Positions 49,001 through 62,439 of a DNA stretch of 64,000 nucleotides are shown here, in pieces. Below the pieces are notes generated by a model. It saw nothing but the letters and a program-made list of their open reading frames with translations. It had not been told where the DNA came from and ran no database searches. Numbering within the stretch: position 1 is the stretch's first letter; each line of letters opens with the position of its first letter. Both the position numbers and the translations under genes were made by a program. Source of the stretch: Mycteria americana (Eukaryota; Chordata; Aves; Ciconiiformes; Ciconiidae); the NCBI RefSeq assembly GCF_035582795.1, contig NC_134373.1:24770501-24834500 (forward strand), read 5' to 3'.

Positions 49001-51661
49001 CTGTTGACTTTTCATGTGTATATCCCTTGTGCCTCTTTGCACTCCATTTCACTTTATTCTAATATTTTAGTGTCACTGAGATCTTGGAAGTGGTTCATTT
49101 GGAATCATAAACTCAACATTTTGTTTTGTCACATTTTCTCCATAATGATTCTCAGAAAAGAGCTGAGTGAACTTCTTTGAATTATCTTTGGTTGAAAAAG
49201 AAATCAGGTAAGATGAAGCCAGAGGGGAAACAAGACTGAACAGCCAAGTATTCTTCATTAGCATAAATTCTTGTTTCTCAGCAAAAGCAGGAGGACAGCT
49301 CTGAAAAATATTAAGTCCAATATACTCCATTAGTAGTGGAAACTGCCATGTAATTTCTTCAGATTTTGTGAGATTGCCAAGTAAAGCCAACTCAAATGGC
49401 CCTGGGGTCACTCTAATCTGTGTTGGATTCTTTTCTCCCTTCCTCCTCTGAGAACCGCTTTGTCCATCATCTCTTGCAACATCTAGCAACATCTTCCTGT
49501 AACTTACAAGCACAATTGACATTTCAGTAACCTGTGCCTTCTGCATTATAGTGACAGAACATTTTGCTTGCAGATCTCAGTGTTTCTAGCAATCCAAACT
49601 ATTATACTTTCAGCTGGCCAGGGCATGTTTTTGTAGGTATGGTAGTAGCTGCCACTCTCAAATAGCCACAGGTTCTGTTATGCACCTCTTAACTTCTGAT
49701 GACTCCCCAAAGCCCCTTTTCTCCCCTTGCTATAATAGCAATATGCCAGGTATCTATAGTAAAATGTCCTAAAGGGCAAGTGGTTTAAGAGAAAGCCAAT
49801 GGGCTTAGCAAGTATCTAGTAGAAGTTAATGTGAAGCAGGAGCATTGTTGAATCAGAATTAGCACCTATAACTTTTGCTAGGAATAACTAGTATTGTTTT
49901 GTGTCTCATTTGTTTTTTAAAGGCATCCCAAACTTTCACTGATGGTCTAGAATTTCTGGAAAAATAAGATTAGATTGTCCTCCCAAAGTGCTACAAGAAC
50001 CAGTATTCTGTAATTTCAGATCAGGACTGATCATACGAACTTGGCATCTAGAACAGCTTCTTCACAGCAACGGAAAGCTGTTCTAACATCCCAACTTTAA
50101 ACAATTAAAACTCAATAGAACCTTGCGCTAAAAAAAACATCATAGTATCCAAAATACCACTGGAGAGTAAAGGGGGGGTGGGGGAGAATGTATACCTATT
50201 TGTGGTCTAATTGATCCCATTTGTACACAGTGGTTTGGTTTCAAGTGCTTCTGGAACTGAAAAAGATTCAGTTATACACAGTTGGATCCATATGGTCCAG
50301 GCTGAAATGGTACAAACAGTTAACTCTTCTATTTCCATAGATTGAGCAATTGTCTTTAAAATGTTTTATCCCACTATGTCCAAGATATTTAGTGATCTGA
50401 AGGACAGGATTCCTGAGTTACAAATCGATTTTCCTGTGGTGTCTGTCACCAGTGTATTTGAGCACCTCCTGATAATGGCTTTGTCAGCTATGAAAATACT
50501 GTTTTCCCACATTTTTATAAAGTATATGATTTTAGGAACAGAGGGGTATAAATTACTTTCTCAAAGTTATGCAGCTTGTCTGGAACACAGCAAAAATATT
50601 TAATCTCTAATTTTCTGAGTCCTAATCTAGAGCATGAATCAAAAGACACCTTTTCTTCAGAAGTGAGATGAAGTTGAGCATGTTCCAGAAGTTCCAAACA
50701 CATGTTTTAGCTCAACAGGACTAGGACTTACATATCCTGAAATCACAGAGCAAGTCCATATGGGATCCAAAAAAAAAGAAGGTATGTGCTGGGTATTTCC
50801 TATACACGCTAGATGAAATTCAGTGAGTGGTACAAACATAGGGAGAAATAAGTAGCAGTCACTTGTCTAAAAAGCATCTTTACTGGACAATAGCTACCCA
50901 CATCTGCAGGCTGAGCAAGGGCAGAATGGCTCAGCATTCAAGCCTATTTATGTTTTAATCTTAATTTTGTACTCTAGTAAGGGAGAGAGATAATTCTAGG
51001 CCTTACATGCTATGAGTGGTACATTGGTAGAGAAATTTAGGAACAGAGTGGCCCGAAGATTCCTTTTAAATAATAGATGGTTTTCAAAGTCTTCAGGCAA
51101 TGGAGCAACAGCTGTCAGTTATTATGCTGATTGCATTGCCTGTGGTGCTGCTGCTCATATGAGGGGACTTCAATTTGCTCTCGGCAAATAGAGCAAGGGA
51201 AGTGGGACTGCTTGAGGGAATCATGCTCAGGAGCATGTTTTAGTATTACCTACAGGGCTACACCCTCGTCCACTCTCAGAAACATTAATCTTCCTTGCAG
51301 TCGAGGACCCACACTGTGTACAGCTTATTAAAATAATTTGCCCTGGTGCATATGAGGGGTCTTGACTGGCATGCTATAAAAGATGGCACTGTTGCGATGC
51401 CCCTCTGCACCTGATGTGAGTTTTAAGTCTGCAAAAGAGTTAGGGTATGGGTCCCACCTTATCTGAAATACATTTGCAATGTACCACAGATGCAGTTTAT
51501 GGTGCATAAACTTAATTATTTTTTTGTTTTCATTCACTCCACACTGACTTCTTTGCTCTACTAGAAAACTGAACCTTATATCTTCTTTAAGTTGTACGAA
51601 AACAGTACCACTGGCCCAGATGTTTGGACTGTATTGTGTACGTGCACCTTCTACAATTCTA

Positions 51662-51703
51662 TATTCCATGAACTCATGTGTGTATTCCATGAACTCATGT
51701 GTG
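51662..51703 (+). repeat. Perfect 21-base tandem duplication
   Basis: Two identical adjacent 21-base units, starting TATTCCATGAACTC and ending ATGTGTG, at 51662-51682 and 51683-51703. Confidence 0.92.
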
Positions 51704-52670
51704 TATCTAGAGTCCTCTGTGTATCTGCACATGTGCTGCCTAGAACTTCCAGGTGGTCTTATATTAAAAAGTGTTCCCAATATTATCTCCTTTATTGACT
51801 GTATTTTATATGCTGACTGTGCAGAATCCTTCCTCTTCCATCCTGTTTACTAAGTATCTGGAAAAATAAGCATATTGAAGGAAAGCAAGACAACTAATTG
51901 GAATTAATACAATAAAAATGAACAGAAACCTGAGATACTCTAACCATTCAACTGTGCTCTGAGGACATGTGGCAAGAATCTTCACTTGCCAGAAAATTAA
52001 TTTTATAAAGAAAAATACATAAGTTCTACCCAAGTTGCATTACAGCAAGCATTTCTGAAGAGTGAACAATCTAATCATCCAGAAATAGAGTGCCCCCCTG
52101 GAAGTGTACTGGGGCACGTGCAGTTTACTCCTAGGGAAATGAAACCTGCTACTGGACTTGCCCCACATCAGATGTTAATTAGCTTTACATTAGGCCATTT
52201 TAGCAGCACTACCTGGTGCACAGAAGGATTAGACTAAGGTTAGACTTAAAAGTCTCTAGAGAGGAGAAAACTAGAAGATACCATATGAACAAGGTTCAGA
52301 AGAAGCTGCAAGAAGTCAGCTCAGGGCTAACACCAAAATCAGAGCTGTAGTTAAGTCTCAAGACCAGCTGCTGACCTGGGCTTTGACGTTTGACTAAAGT
52401 AAGTCTAGAAAACCCTGGACTGCTTGCACACTACTGTGTTGCTCTCCCAGCAGGTGTCTGCATGTTGAAAATCCCCCAAAGGGCGAGAGCAAGCGCATGG
52501 GAGACAACAGCAGACAAAGCTCCACGTGAAAATCTTGTAGAACTTCATTTGTCCAAAGGACTGGGGAGCAGAAACTCTAAATGTTTATCTGGTATAATCT
52601 CCAGAGCCATATCAGTTTACTACCTCTACCTGTATGCCCAGGGAATTTCTCTTAGGTAACAGAAAAGTAA

Positions 52671-52685
52671 TTTTTTTTTTTTTTT
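52671..52685. repeat. T homopolymer
   Basis: Uninterrupted run of about 15 T. Confidence 0.9.
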
Positions 52686-53734
52686 AAATGGAGTGAGGGT
52701 CTAAGCAGCAAATTAAGTCAACAGTATTCAATAACTCATAACTACAGTCTGTTGGAAACACCACAGTTTAATATCATGCAGGGATGAAGGTTAGAAAGGT
52801 TGAACTACAGGGAGTAGTGCAGTGGGGCGCCGCAAGCATGATGATACTAAAGAACTGTGAATGCTTAACTGTGAGGACTTAAACCTCTGCATCAGCTTTC
52901 CCCAATAAAGAGCAAGTTCACTTCAGATTAGGGTCAGGTCACAGAACAGAGCACATTCCGACTTATGCAGAAGTACATACAAAATATGATGGATTAAACA
53001 GCTTCATAAGCATTTGCAAGCTCCAGCAGGAGCTCTCAGCACAGATAAAGGATTGCAAGTTCAAAAGGAATTATTTGCAAGAGGAGCAGATGTTCCTGCA
53101 GCAATAGATGAACAAACCATTAGCCCCAAATCAAATGGAAGACTTCTGCATTTGATACACTGGTTGCCAACTCCCCCCTAACTGAAAAGAGTTTACAGTG
53201 ACTGCAGGAACTGCATTAGGAAACCAGAGGTAAAGTGACAGTTAGACAAACTGGAAAAGAAACAACTTAGAGTATTAGTAATACTGCAGTGACGCCCTGT
53301 TCAAAGCAACAAGTAGTTAACTTTACTTAAAAAGCTTAGTTTGATTGATAAATGTTTGGAATTAGTGCACCCTTGCGAATTGTTTGCTGCCTTCCAGTAA
53401 GCTCGGGTTATAAAAGATGGGTTTCTGAGAAACGTAACTTCATTTTTCTTTGCTTTGGAGAGTAACATTCTGGAGACAGACTTTGGAAATCACTAGTTTG
53501 TTTTGCAGCTACTGTCAGAATCAGCCAAGGAATGAAGACAGTCTCCCTTAATCATACTGAGCTACAAATTGCTATTATGGCAGCATGTCCTTCTGCAAAG
53601 GATGATTCAAAATTATACACCTATATTATATACATACGCTCAATAAAGAAATTCTAGCAGTGCTTCTATACATTTAGCAATACCTGACAAAAATGCAGCT
53701 TTGTTATTTGGAAAGAAAACTGCACTTGATCAGT

Positions 53735-54495
53735 AATTTGGCTCAGAGCCATCCCTAGTATCACTATAGACTGGGGGATGAAGGGATTGAGAGCAGCCCT
53801 GCTGAGAAGGACTTGGGGATACTGGTGGATGAAAAAATTGGACATGGGGCAGCAGTGTGCACTTGCAGCCCAGAAAGCCAACCATATCCTGGGCTGCATA
53901 AAAAGAAGCATGGCCAGCAGGTCAAAGGAGGTGGTTCTCCTACTCTACTCCACTCTCATGAGATCCCACCTGGAGTACTGCATTCCGCTCTGGGGTCCCC
54001 AGTACAGACAGACATGGACCTGCTGGAGCAGGTCCAGAGGAGGGAGAAAATTATTAGAGGGCTGGAACATCTCTCCTATGAAGAAAGACAGAGTTGGGGA
54101 CGTTCAGCCTGGAAAAGAGATGGCTCCAGGGAGACTGTATTGCGGCCTTTCAGTAAATAAGGGGGAGCTTATAAGAAAGATGGAGATGGACTTTTTACCA
54201 AGGTCTGTAGTGACAGGACAAGGGGCAATAGTTTTAGATTAGATTATATCCAATTTAGGTTGATATAAGGAAGATTTTTTTTTTCTTTACACACACACAA
54301 TGAGGGTGGTGAGACACCAGAACAGGTTGCCCGAAGAAGCTGTAGATGCCCCATCACTGGAAGTATTCAAGGTCAGGCTGGATGGGGCTTTGAGCAACCC
54401 AGTCTAGTGAAAGACATTCCTGCCCATGGCAGGGGGGTTGGACTAGATGATCTTTAAAGGTCCCTTCCAACCCAAACCATCCTATGATTCTATAA
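53735..54495 (+). mobile_element. CR1 LINE 3' fragment with end of reverse-transcriptase frame
   Basis: Longest CR1 copy in the window. From about 53780 it reads the CR1 ORF2 C-terminal region across two frames: [10 protein letters not shown], then Cys-Ala-Leu-Ala-Ala-Gln-Lys-Ala-Asn, Gly-Cys-Ile-Lys-Arg-Ser and His-Leu-Glu-Tyr-Cys-x-x-Leu-Trp-Gly-Pro. Frameshifts and stops show it is dead. The untranslated 3' end (GGGGGGTTGGACTAGATGATC) and a short tail CTATGATTCTATA follow. A (CA)n-like ACACACACAC insert lies at 54290-54299. Confidence 0.95.
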
Positions 54496-55675
54496 ACTGG
54501 AAAGAACAGCCGCTATTAGCCACATTGAAAAGGTTGTCCCAGTGACATAACCACAGAAAACGGGTTTTTTTCTCATTTGCTTTCCTGATTTACAGTTAAC
54601 ACTCTCTTCACAATCCTCTCAAACAGAACCAGTGTAATGATGAATTACAAAACTGTCCTTATGCCATTTCAGCCTCAAAATGCAAAGAAACAGAAAAAAA
54701 TTATTTCTGAAAAAAAGACATTTTTAATATATTTGGTATCAAAAGACACACTTAGTCAAGCTGAACACTCCTCAGTGCTAATAGCACTTTTGCCTTCTCT
54801 TCCTCACAGCACATTTGAAGTGAGCCACTGAATCAGTATAAAACTTTCTCGAGCACATATTCTCTCTCCCGTAGCCACACATTGAGACATCTGGAACACA
54901 TTATTGCACCTGTAAAGTAGACTGTATACATTTTAGTCACAAACAATAATTTTTTTTTTGTTCTGCAGAGAGACCTTATGTTTTCCATTTTTCCTGTTTG
55001 ACTTCTCCAAATATTTCTGGAGGAAAGACTCAAATATATAAACAGACTTATAACAAAGTCTTGAGTTTCACTGAGGCTAGAAGTCTGAAGGAGACATCAC
55101 ATCTGGCAGATCCACCAAGTGTTTGGGAAAGCCAACCTTCAGGCTGAAAGCTGTATTTTCATTCTTCCTAGTAAGTAGCTCTTCTTAATCATACAACTTC
55201 TTTATGAATACCTTTGTGTTCAGCATACAATATGATGAACAGCTATGTTCAAATTTTATTGTGTAGCAGCCACTGCTGGATATTCATTTCGTTAATCTCT
55301 TGGCATCATATTAATACATATCTGATTGCAATAGAACACCATGGTATGAAGTAATTTGAAATATTTAGCTGGAGCAACTTTTTAAGTCTCAGGGTATCAA
55401 AAAAGACAATCTGACAGAGCACTAGAAGCACAACCATTACAATCATTTTTGGGACCATGGGTATTTTGATCAGACAGGAGGAACTTGAGATTTTTCCAAG
55501 CTATAAAGAATCACTGCTAGGAACTATTGCAACTAAATGGAAAACATACTCTGCTATATTGACTCTTACTGGATCTCTCAGGTGGTTCTGAGTACGGAAT
55601 CAGGTCCCATAAGCCTCTCTGGCATGACCAGAGTCAGAAGCACTGTAGATTATTAGACATTTTGGTCTAGATACA

Positions 55676-55755
55676 TGAATCCAGATTTCCAAAGGTACTT
55701 AAAATTGGGTACCCACTGAAACTAGCAGAAGCTAGGCATATGCTTTGTCAGCACA
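55676..55755. repeat. Degenerate dispersed-repeat segment
   Basis: CCAGATTTCCAAAGGTACTTAA, then GGGTACCCACTGAAACTAG and AAGCTAGGCATATG. The phrase AAGCTAGGCATATG also occurs at about 5082-5096 in FAP. It resembles a palindromic repeat common in reptile and bird DNA (from memory). Family unknown. Confidence 0.35.
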
Positions 55756-57837
55756 GGTTTTTTTTCCCTTCTTAGAATTAACCACTGAGGAGCATTAAAA
55801 CCTTGCAGATAATCTCTCAAAACATTATTAAACTGCAACTTGGCTACGAAAAGCTTTGTAACATTCAGGTACATTTTATCACAAGACTGAGATCATAATT
55901 TGATTGTACTATACTCTGAGACACAGTGATGATCACTACTTAAATATTTAGAAAACAAAGCACAGATTGGCTGATTTACGTATATGTTGTGATTCCTACT
56001 CACTGGGAAAAGGAAAATTCACCCCAGGATGAACTGGTGGACTAATTGGTGTGTGTGTGGGGGGGTGTTTTGTTTTTCTTTTTCATTGTTGTTGGCAAGA
56101 TGAGCGAGTGCACAGTATACCAGATAGATATTTAAGTGGAGTTGTAAGACATTCTGAAACTCTGGTCATGCATCTCACAGCATATATGGGATACTAGTTT
56201 GAAAAGTAATGTAAAAGACTGCCATTTCACCATTATTTACTTCATAGCAGTGGACTTATCTATACACAGAAATCAGTGCTAAGCAAGCTGTGAATTTGCA
56301 GCACATTAGATCCTCCGTTGTAAACTTACACTGAGCTGCATGGAACCACTGTCAGGGCATATTAATGGTATTTCTAAGGGAAACCGATATAGCTAGTACA
56401 GTGTAAATTCGTAACTAGTAGTAACCACTAACTTCAAGGAGCATCGTATACAATAGTGAGCAGAGCATAAGTTTATATCTAGATGAAGTCTATTACCTTC
56501 CACATAGACAAACCCTTCATGTTTGTAAATACTTTGGGTTACTCTAAAGGAGATATATCTATCACGAAAAGTTACTAACCCACTTCCAGATACAGATTAC
56601 TTAAGAAACAGCAGCAAAATACTAAATGCTGTGCTCAATCTGCAGAGGTGGGATGAAGGAACAAGCAGCACAACTTTACTGAAAGCTCTGACAAGTATTT
56701 TGAAGGCAAGACTGAGAACATTTGCTGTCTCCCTTGGCTTCAAGTCTCTTCCTCTTGCTTTGGCGGACTATGTACTTTCTCTGTTCCATTTCTGAAGTTG
56801 TAAAATACCTACATCTCTCTGATAACTGCTAGTGTTCTGCAAATAGAGGGAAAAAAAGCTGAGAGGGACCAAACCAAAAGCACAAACCACATCACTCAAT
56901 AATTACTTTTCTGAGGCTAGAATTCTTCTCTTAAAATAATTCCGGAAACTCCACAGCTTTCTGACTACTTGGTGATGCTCAGCTTTTTAAACAATCAAAT
57001 GCTTTGTAGTTTTGATTTACAGGTTATTCTCAGTCTTTGCCACCAATTACTCCTACTACCTCAACACATACTCAAAATTCTCCTTGGAAATGGAATTGTC
57101 TGATGTGATAAACACGGTCATCTTCAGAGGTAAATTTTAAACTTTTATCCTATACTTCCATTTTCTGGTCTCAATTTAAAATTCCATTTTGCAGACTTAC
57201 ACATCCTTCTGTCATTTACGCCAAGAACCAGTGCCAAAGAAACAAACCTAAGCCCTTCCTGCAATTCTATCAGCCTTTCCATGACTCGATTGCCAGAGAA
57301 AGGAGTTGAAAGAGCAGAAACTTTGCAAGAAATGCTGGTGTTATCAAAGCCTTAGGAGCTCTGCCGTTAGCGTTTGAAGGCATTTCACTTCACTTCTGGG
57401 ACCTCTGTGTGGCCGTTATCTGATTTCCTACAGAAATCCTTTCAGTGTCAAAGGCCCCTCCTCCTTCGCGTACAGCTGTGTCACCGCGCTCGAAGTGTTT
57501 GAACTGAGGGAGAAACCGCAGCTCCAAACCCAGCACGCGAGGCCGCGGAGCGAGCACGAAGCCCGAGACCTCGCACAGACCCGGTGCCTGGCGCTGCCCG
57601 CTTCCTGCGAGCGGCAGCCGCCCCCGGCCCCCTCCGCCCCGGCGCCCAGCGCCGCTCACCGGGAGAGTCCCCGGCAGCGGCGGCAGGCCGGCACAGCCAC
57701 CGGCCGGCGGCTCGGCTCCGCTCGGCTCCTGCGCCCAGGGCAGCGGCCCCGCCCGGCCCCGCCCGCCGCGCTGCCCCGCTCCGCCTCGCCTCGCTCCGCT
57801 CCGCTGCCGCGCTCCGCTGCCCCGGCCCCGCCGCGCC

Positions 57838-57843
57838 ATGAAG
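57838..57843 (+). CDS. DPP4: DPP4 exon 1 coding part (Met-Lys)
   Basis: ATGAAG followed directly by a donor GTGGGT at 57844. The context CGCGCCATGA is a fair Kozak site. The 5' UTR lies within the CpG island. Confidence 0.88.
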
Positions 57844-58018
57844 GTGGGTTAGGGAGAGGGGGCGCGGGTGGGCGGCAGCGCGCGGTGGCCCTGCGCGGCC
57901 GCGGCTGCCGCCTGACGGGACTTGTCCTTGCAGACCTTCCTGAAGTGGCTGCTGGGGATCCTGGCGGTCGCCGTCGTCGTCACGGTCATCGCCGTGCCCC
58001 TGGCTCTGCTCACCGGCA
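57838..58018 (+). CDS. DPP4: Dipeptidyl peptidase 4 (CD26), first two coding exons
   Basis: Type II membrane serine exopeptidase that removes N-terminal X-Pro or X-Ala dipeptides, including from GLP-1 encoded next door. Join: 57838-57843, 57934-58018. The protein begins Met-Lys-Thr-Phe-Leu-Lys, a six-residue cytoplasmic tail, followed by a membrane anchor (Trp-Leu-Leu-Gly-Ile-Leu-Ala-Val-Ala-Val-Val-Val-Thr-Val-Ile-Ala-Val-Pro). Human DPP4 likewise has Met-Lys on exon 1 and the anchor on exon 2. Position after GCG in the same direction supports the call. The extracellular domains lie beyond the window. Confidence 0.93.
57934..58018 (+). CDS. DPP4: DPP4 exon 2 (membrane anchor)
   Basis: 85 bases from acceptor TTGTCCTTGCAG to donor GTAAGT at 58019. 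It encodes residues 3-30 and one extra base, so it ends in phase 1. Confidence 0.92.
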
Positions 58019-61000
58019 GTAAGTCCGCGGCGGGGCCGGGAGGGGAGGGCGGCGGGCGGCTCCCCGCGGCCGCCGGGGCTCGGGCTCGGGCTCTGCCGGG
58101 CTCGGGGGATCCGCAGCCGCGACGGCCGCTGCAGCGGGGGGAAAGTTTTGCTGAAAGTTTGTGCTTTAGGGAAGCGGGCTGATAGAGCTGGAGCTCCTGG
58201 GAAACTGGAGGTACTTCGGCAAGAAGGTGCCTCACCGGGGAGGATGGGGGACGCGGGGGGAGAAGTCCCTTGAGTCCCGTGTGAGCTGATAAAATGCTAG
58301 TTATAAGCATTATCGTTTTCAACATTTTCCTTTCCTATCGCATCTGAAGGCTGGAGAACCAGCAGTAAAATTCCAGTTAGTCAATTTTCGAGGGTGTGTT
58401 GAAGAGATAAGATTATAGTCTCTCTAATTTGGTTTGTTTGCACAGCTTTTGTTAACATCATTGAGTGAAATTATATACCCAGCACAGTTACAGAGGTTGG
58501 AAAAGTAGGAAGAGATTTGGAATGCATTTTTGGACTCTGATCAGTTTGTACTTTCCGGGTTGTCCTTGTAGCTCTGGATGTTAATGGGAAACAGTATTAA
58601 ATCCTCATCAGGCAATGCATTGCTTCCAGCTGGTAGGACAGAGCTGCAGGTTAATCTCTCTTTTTGTGTTCTTACAATTAACAGCTGATCAGTCGTGATA
58701 GGTAGCATTCAGCACTGTAAACTCTAAGGAAACAAAGTGTTTTCTGGACTAGACCTTTGGTGGTCTTCTCTTTGTGAGGTGCACCCCACGAAGTGTGAAG
58801 ACGCGTATGTTGATCTTGACAGTGTGTTCAGAAACGGACACAGCAATTGCTTACGTGCACAGAAGGTTCTGGTGGGTTTTTTGTATGTCAATTAAAGAGG
58901 CAAAGCTTGTGTCACTAGTGTTCATACGGCGTAATGTACATTAAACTTTTTTGCAATTCAGCTCTGTCATTATTAATATCAAAGTCATTAAAAACTAGAT
59001 TTTCAAAGTCCAGATATCTGAATTACATACCCTCAGGGCTAAAACTTGCATCAGTGGATGCTGACTCTCTTTTCTGTTATTTTTGGGCAGCTTTTTGCCA
59101 CTTACTTCAAAAAAGCGATTTTTGAGGTGGCAGAAAATGCTCTTAGTTTCAGAAGTTGAGAAGAGCAAGAAAGAGAGTCTTGATAGCTTATCAGATGCAT
59201 GTGTGCAGGCATAACACCCAGTGAAAGAATTCAGTATGCAGGCCCGAACTCTGCTGAAGAGTTGGTCTCGTCTTCCTTAATGTCAATGCTACGTCTTACT
59301 GAAAATCAAATGGCTTTTCTTCTTTCATAAATTATAGCATAGGAATCCTTTTGCTGTAGAAGTGGCTGCAATTTAGAATCCGTCATTGAGTATATAGTAA
59401 ATAGATCTTACTTTAAAGGAACACTTCTGTTGGATGACATACAGAGTATCACCATGCTGTCAGCCTTGGCTTGCATCATTTTGGTTGTAAAAGAGTAGGG
59501 CAATGTGTCAGTCTTTTTACTGTTGGCTCAAATTAATGTGGGGGAAATTACCTAGCACACCCAGGTAGTTCACTAGGTCCCTCTGGATAAAATAAAGACT
59601 GAGATGGAGAGGTCCCAGTTCAAAAACCTGAATTCCTGTCTCTTCCCAAATCGGGCCAGCAGTAACACCTGAATAACAAGTGTGACCATTATAGTTCGGG
59701 AACTGCAGGGTGCTTTTGAATTTTTGTCTGAAGGGTGCTAAACAAATGTTTTCTGTTAGCTGGGAGTGTACAGGTGGTGCACATGTAATTAGCGCTTTAT
59801 AGGTTAGAACACTTAATCACTGGCAGTTTGATTATATGGCTTTTATGAGCGACCTCAGGGCATGTGAGTCAGCTGAGGATGCCTGCTGGGACAGTACAGG
59901 TGCTGGACTGAGTACAAAATGAAAGGTGGCAAAATTGAGGGGCAGTGGGGAAGAGGAGGAGCTCACATGACTGTGACTGTGTGAAATCAAAGTCTGTTCT
60001 GGTAAAAGTCATTGTAATTGCAATCAAGCCTTTATTTCATCCCAAGGGTTCAAGCATTGTGCAGGGAGTGAAAATGATGATTACTGATATACACAGATGA
60101 TTTCGAGTATGGATTTCTTACTGTTGGCCTGCTGCTCTTCTCCCCGCCATGCTTCTCAACGTACTTTCATTCCATAAGCTTAGTAATCATGCAGCACAGA
60201 ATTAGTTTGATAAATGGGCTCCAGTGCTGTGAAAGGTTGTGAAATTTTGCTGCTCCAGAGGAGTTCTGGCTTGTTGGCTGGGCTGGAGGCCTGGCAAGTG
60301 GAACTTCTGCTTCTCCTCTTGCAGCCGTTTAGCATGGGCAAATACTGCAGACTTACATTTGCAAAAGGGTTCCCTAATTTTGGGTGCAGCCCTTCAGTAT
60401 TTACCTTGAGGGTCTTCAGCCAGAACTGTGTACAAAATTCTATACTTTTTGTTTATACCCACTGCCTACTTTGCCACCTTATTTTATATTTAATAACCAC
60501 ATGGGGCTGCTTGCATCAAACAGTTTAATCTCAAAACAGCCTTGGGGGTTGTATTTGAAGTCTTTTGATGAAAGCATTGCTATGCTTTGAGGACCTATTC
60601 AAGAGGTGACTACAGTAGCAAGTGGTTACCCTTAAAGCATGAGAATTTTCTAAAAAATTGTGGTCTGTCTGCTCGTGATTCCCTTACCCATTTACTTATG
60701 CTTCACCCATTTTTTTTCTCCTGTAACTTTCCATGCAAAAGGCAGATTGAAACATCCAGTGGCCATACACCATTACCTCTTCTCTAACAGCAGTTCTTGT
60801 TACGGCCAGCTGGGCAGGAGGGCCAGGAGCTAGAGAAAAGTGTAGCCAGTGCTGAGAGCAGAAGGGAGGCAGCGCGATAGCTGGTATCGTTCTGCTGGCA
60901 TGCACAAGTCATAAACAGCCTTATAGTGCGGGGTCCTATACAACTGTCTGGTCACAAACCAGGTTCCTTCACCTAGAGGTCTAATTCTCCCAGGGTGATA

Positions 61001-62439
61001 TATTCACTAAATGAGAAGGCTCATCACTGTCATGGTTAGATGACACTATGCGTGGGCTTCTGTGGTCTTTTGATAGAAATGTGCCTAGCGGAGGCTGGAA
61101 AAGCACAGCAGGTGCTGGGGAAGTTAATGACCTTAAGGTGCCTGAGGGTACTCTGTGAGCCTGGTGCCTACCTGATGTGTTGGGTATTAGTAGTGGCTGG
61201 TAGAAAGCTACCCTAAATAGAGATAAGGGTTACTGGCAGTAGAAGTCCAGAAAGTTCCTGTTGTCATCCTGGGTTTGAAGTTGAAGAACGTTGGGACTGC
61301 TGAGACAGCTTTGTGCTTCAAGGACGCAAGAGAGATGAAGTTGCAGAGCTTCCTCACAGCTGTGTTAATGTGTAACTGGAAAGAAAAGGAAATAAAAGTC
61401 TCCAAATGGGTCTCATCATTGTTCTGTTGGGGATGGTCATATCTACAGTCTTTGCCTATTTATCCTATCTGCCTTCTGTCCTGAACTGAGCAAATTTCTG
61501 GCTGGGTGGTGTGGAGGAGTGTCTATTGCCAATGTCAACACTCTGCTTGCAGCTGAACAGTATGTTTAAAATACAGAGAGGCTTCTGGCTGGTATACAAC
61601 CATCTTATTTGAAGACCTGTGCCACAAGGTGAATGAACCTGGCAGCTGTGATCTGTCACGGTTTTCTTGGGAATAAGGGATCCTGTGTGATTCCAGTTTC
61701 TGAAAGGCATTAGGTTTAAGGGTGTTTAGGGAGAAAGCTAGAAAATCTGTAAGGGAATTTAAATCTATGGATCAGAAATTGATCTTTGAAGTAGAATCTC
61801 CTTGAATCTAGATTAAAAAATTAAGGTTTAGATAAGAATGTTGACTCTGGGTGTTTTTTTTAGAGAACCATTATATAAATGGTGAGCAGTGGTTAATTCC
61901 AGTAACCTAGCTTCAAAGGACTTTAATCAAAACCATGGCTGAAATTCTCTCCAAAAAAGTTGTATGAGAGATACAGCAGGTTAATTACCATGTTGTGAGT
62001 ATGCTGTAGACTTGTCTGAGCAAACAGTCTTTCAGCTTGAATCTGACTGTTCTAACTATTCTCTTTTCACCATGTATTCATGCACCTTGCTCTGCATTAC
62101 AGGATCCTTGTAGTCTTCATGTTGCATGTGGATATATTACTTTTCTAGTTAATGAAGGAACAGATAGAGAATTGAAATGTTTTCCTGCTATATGTCCTTG
62201 ACTTCTGTAACTGTCATTTAACTTGGTTATCTACCCTAGTTCAAATACTGAGTAATGTAATATTAAAAGCTTTACCAGCAGTGTATTGCTATCTGTAGAA
62301 CACTTCTGCTATTTTTATTTCCTTGCTTTGCATGAGGTGGGGCAAATTTGAGGGACTCCAGAGCTATTGATTACAAAGTTAACGATTACCTCCCTCTGGG
62401 GAACGTACTGGGTGACTGGATGACTCCCAGGCCGTGACG

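Larger units (their letters stand above)
49001..57380. other. GCG-DPP4 intergenic region
   Basis: 8.4 kb without a recognised gene. It holds an unrecognised 157-codon open frame on the minus strand (49073-49546), a 21-base tandem duplication (51662-51703), a T15 run near 52671-52685, a long CR1 fragment (53735-54495) and a degenerate palindrome-like repeat near 55676-55755. Confidence 0.6.
57380..58280. promoter_or_regulatory. DPP4: CpG island with DPP4 promoter
   Basis: Abrupt shift from AT-rich to very GC- and CpG-rich sequence over about 0.9 kb. It contains GC-box (Sp1-type) clusters such as CCCCGCCCGGCCCCGCCC at about 57746-57764 just upstream of the start codon. No TATA box is visible, fitting the TATA-less CpG promoter of mammalian DPP4. 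The transcription start cannot be fixed from sequence alone. Confidence 0.85.

Noticed and set aside
51328-51853. Open frames on both strands (150 codons minus, 77 plus)
   Set aside because: They contain the 21-base tandem duplication translated in different frames and resemble nothing known to me.
53778-54242. 154-codon open frame as a host gene
   Set aside because: Its residues are the C-terminal part of CR1 reverse transcriptase within a clear CR1 copy.
57390-58325. Long open frames on both strands (up to about 175 codons) in the CpG island
   Set aside because: They are Ala/Arg/Pro/Gly-rich and exist because stop codons are rare in GC-rich DNA. The DPP4 exons 1 and 2 explain the region.
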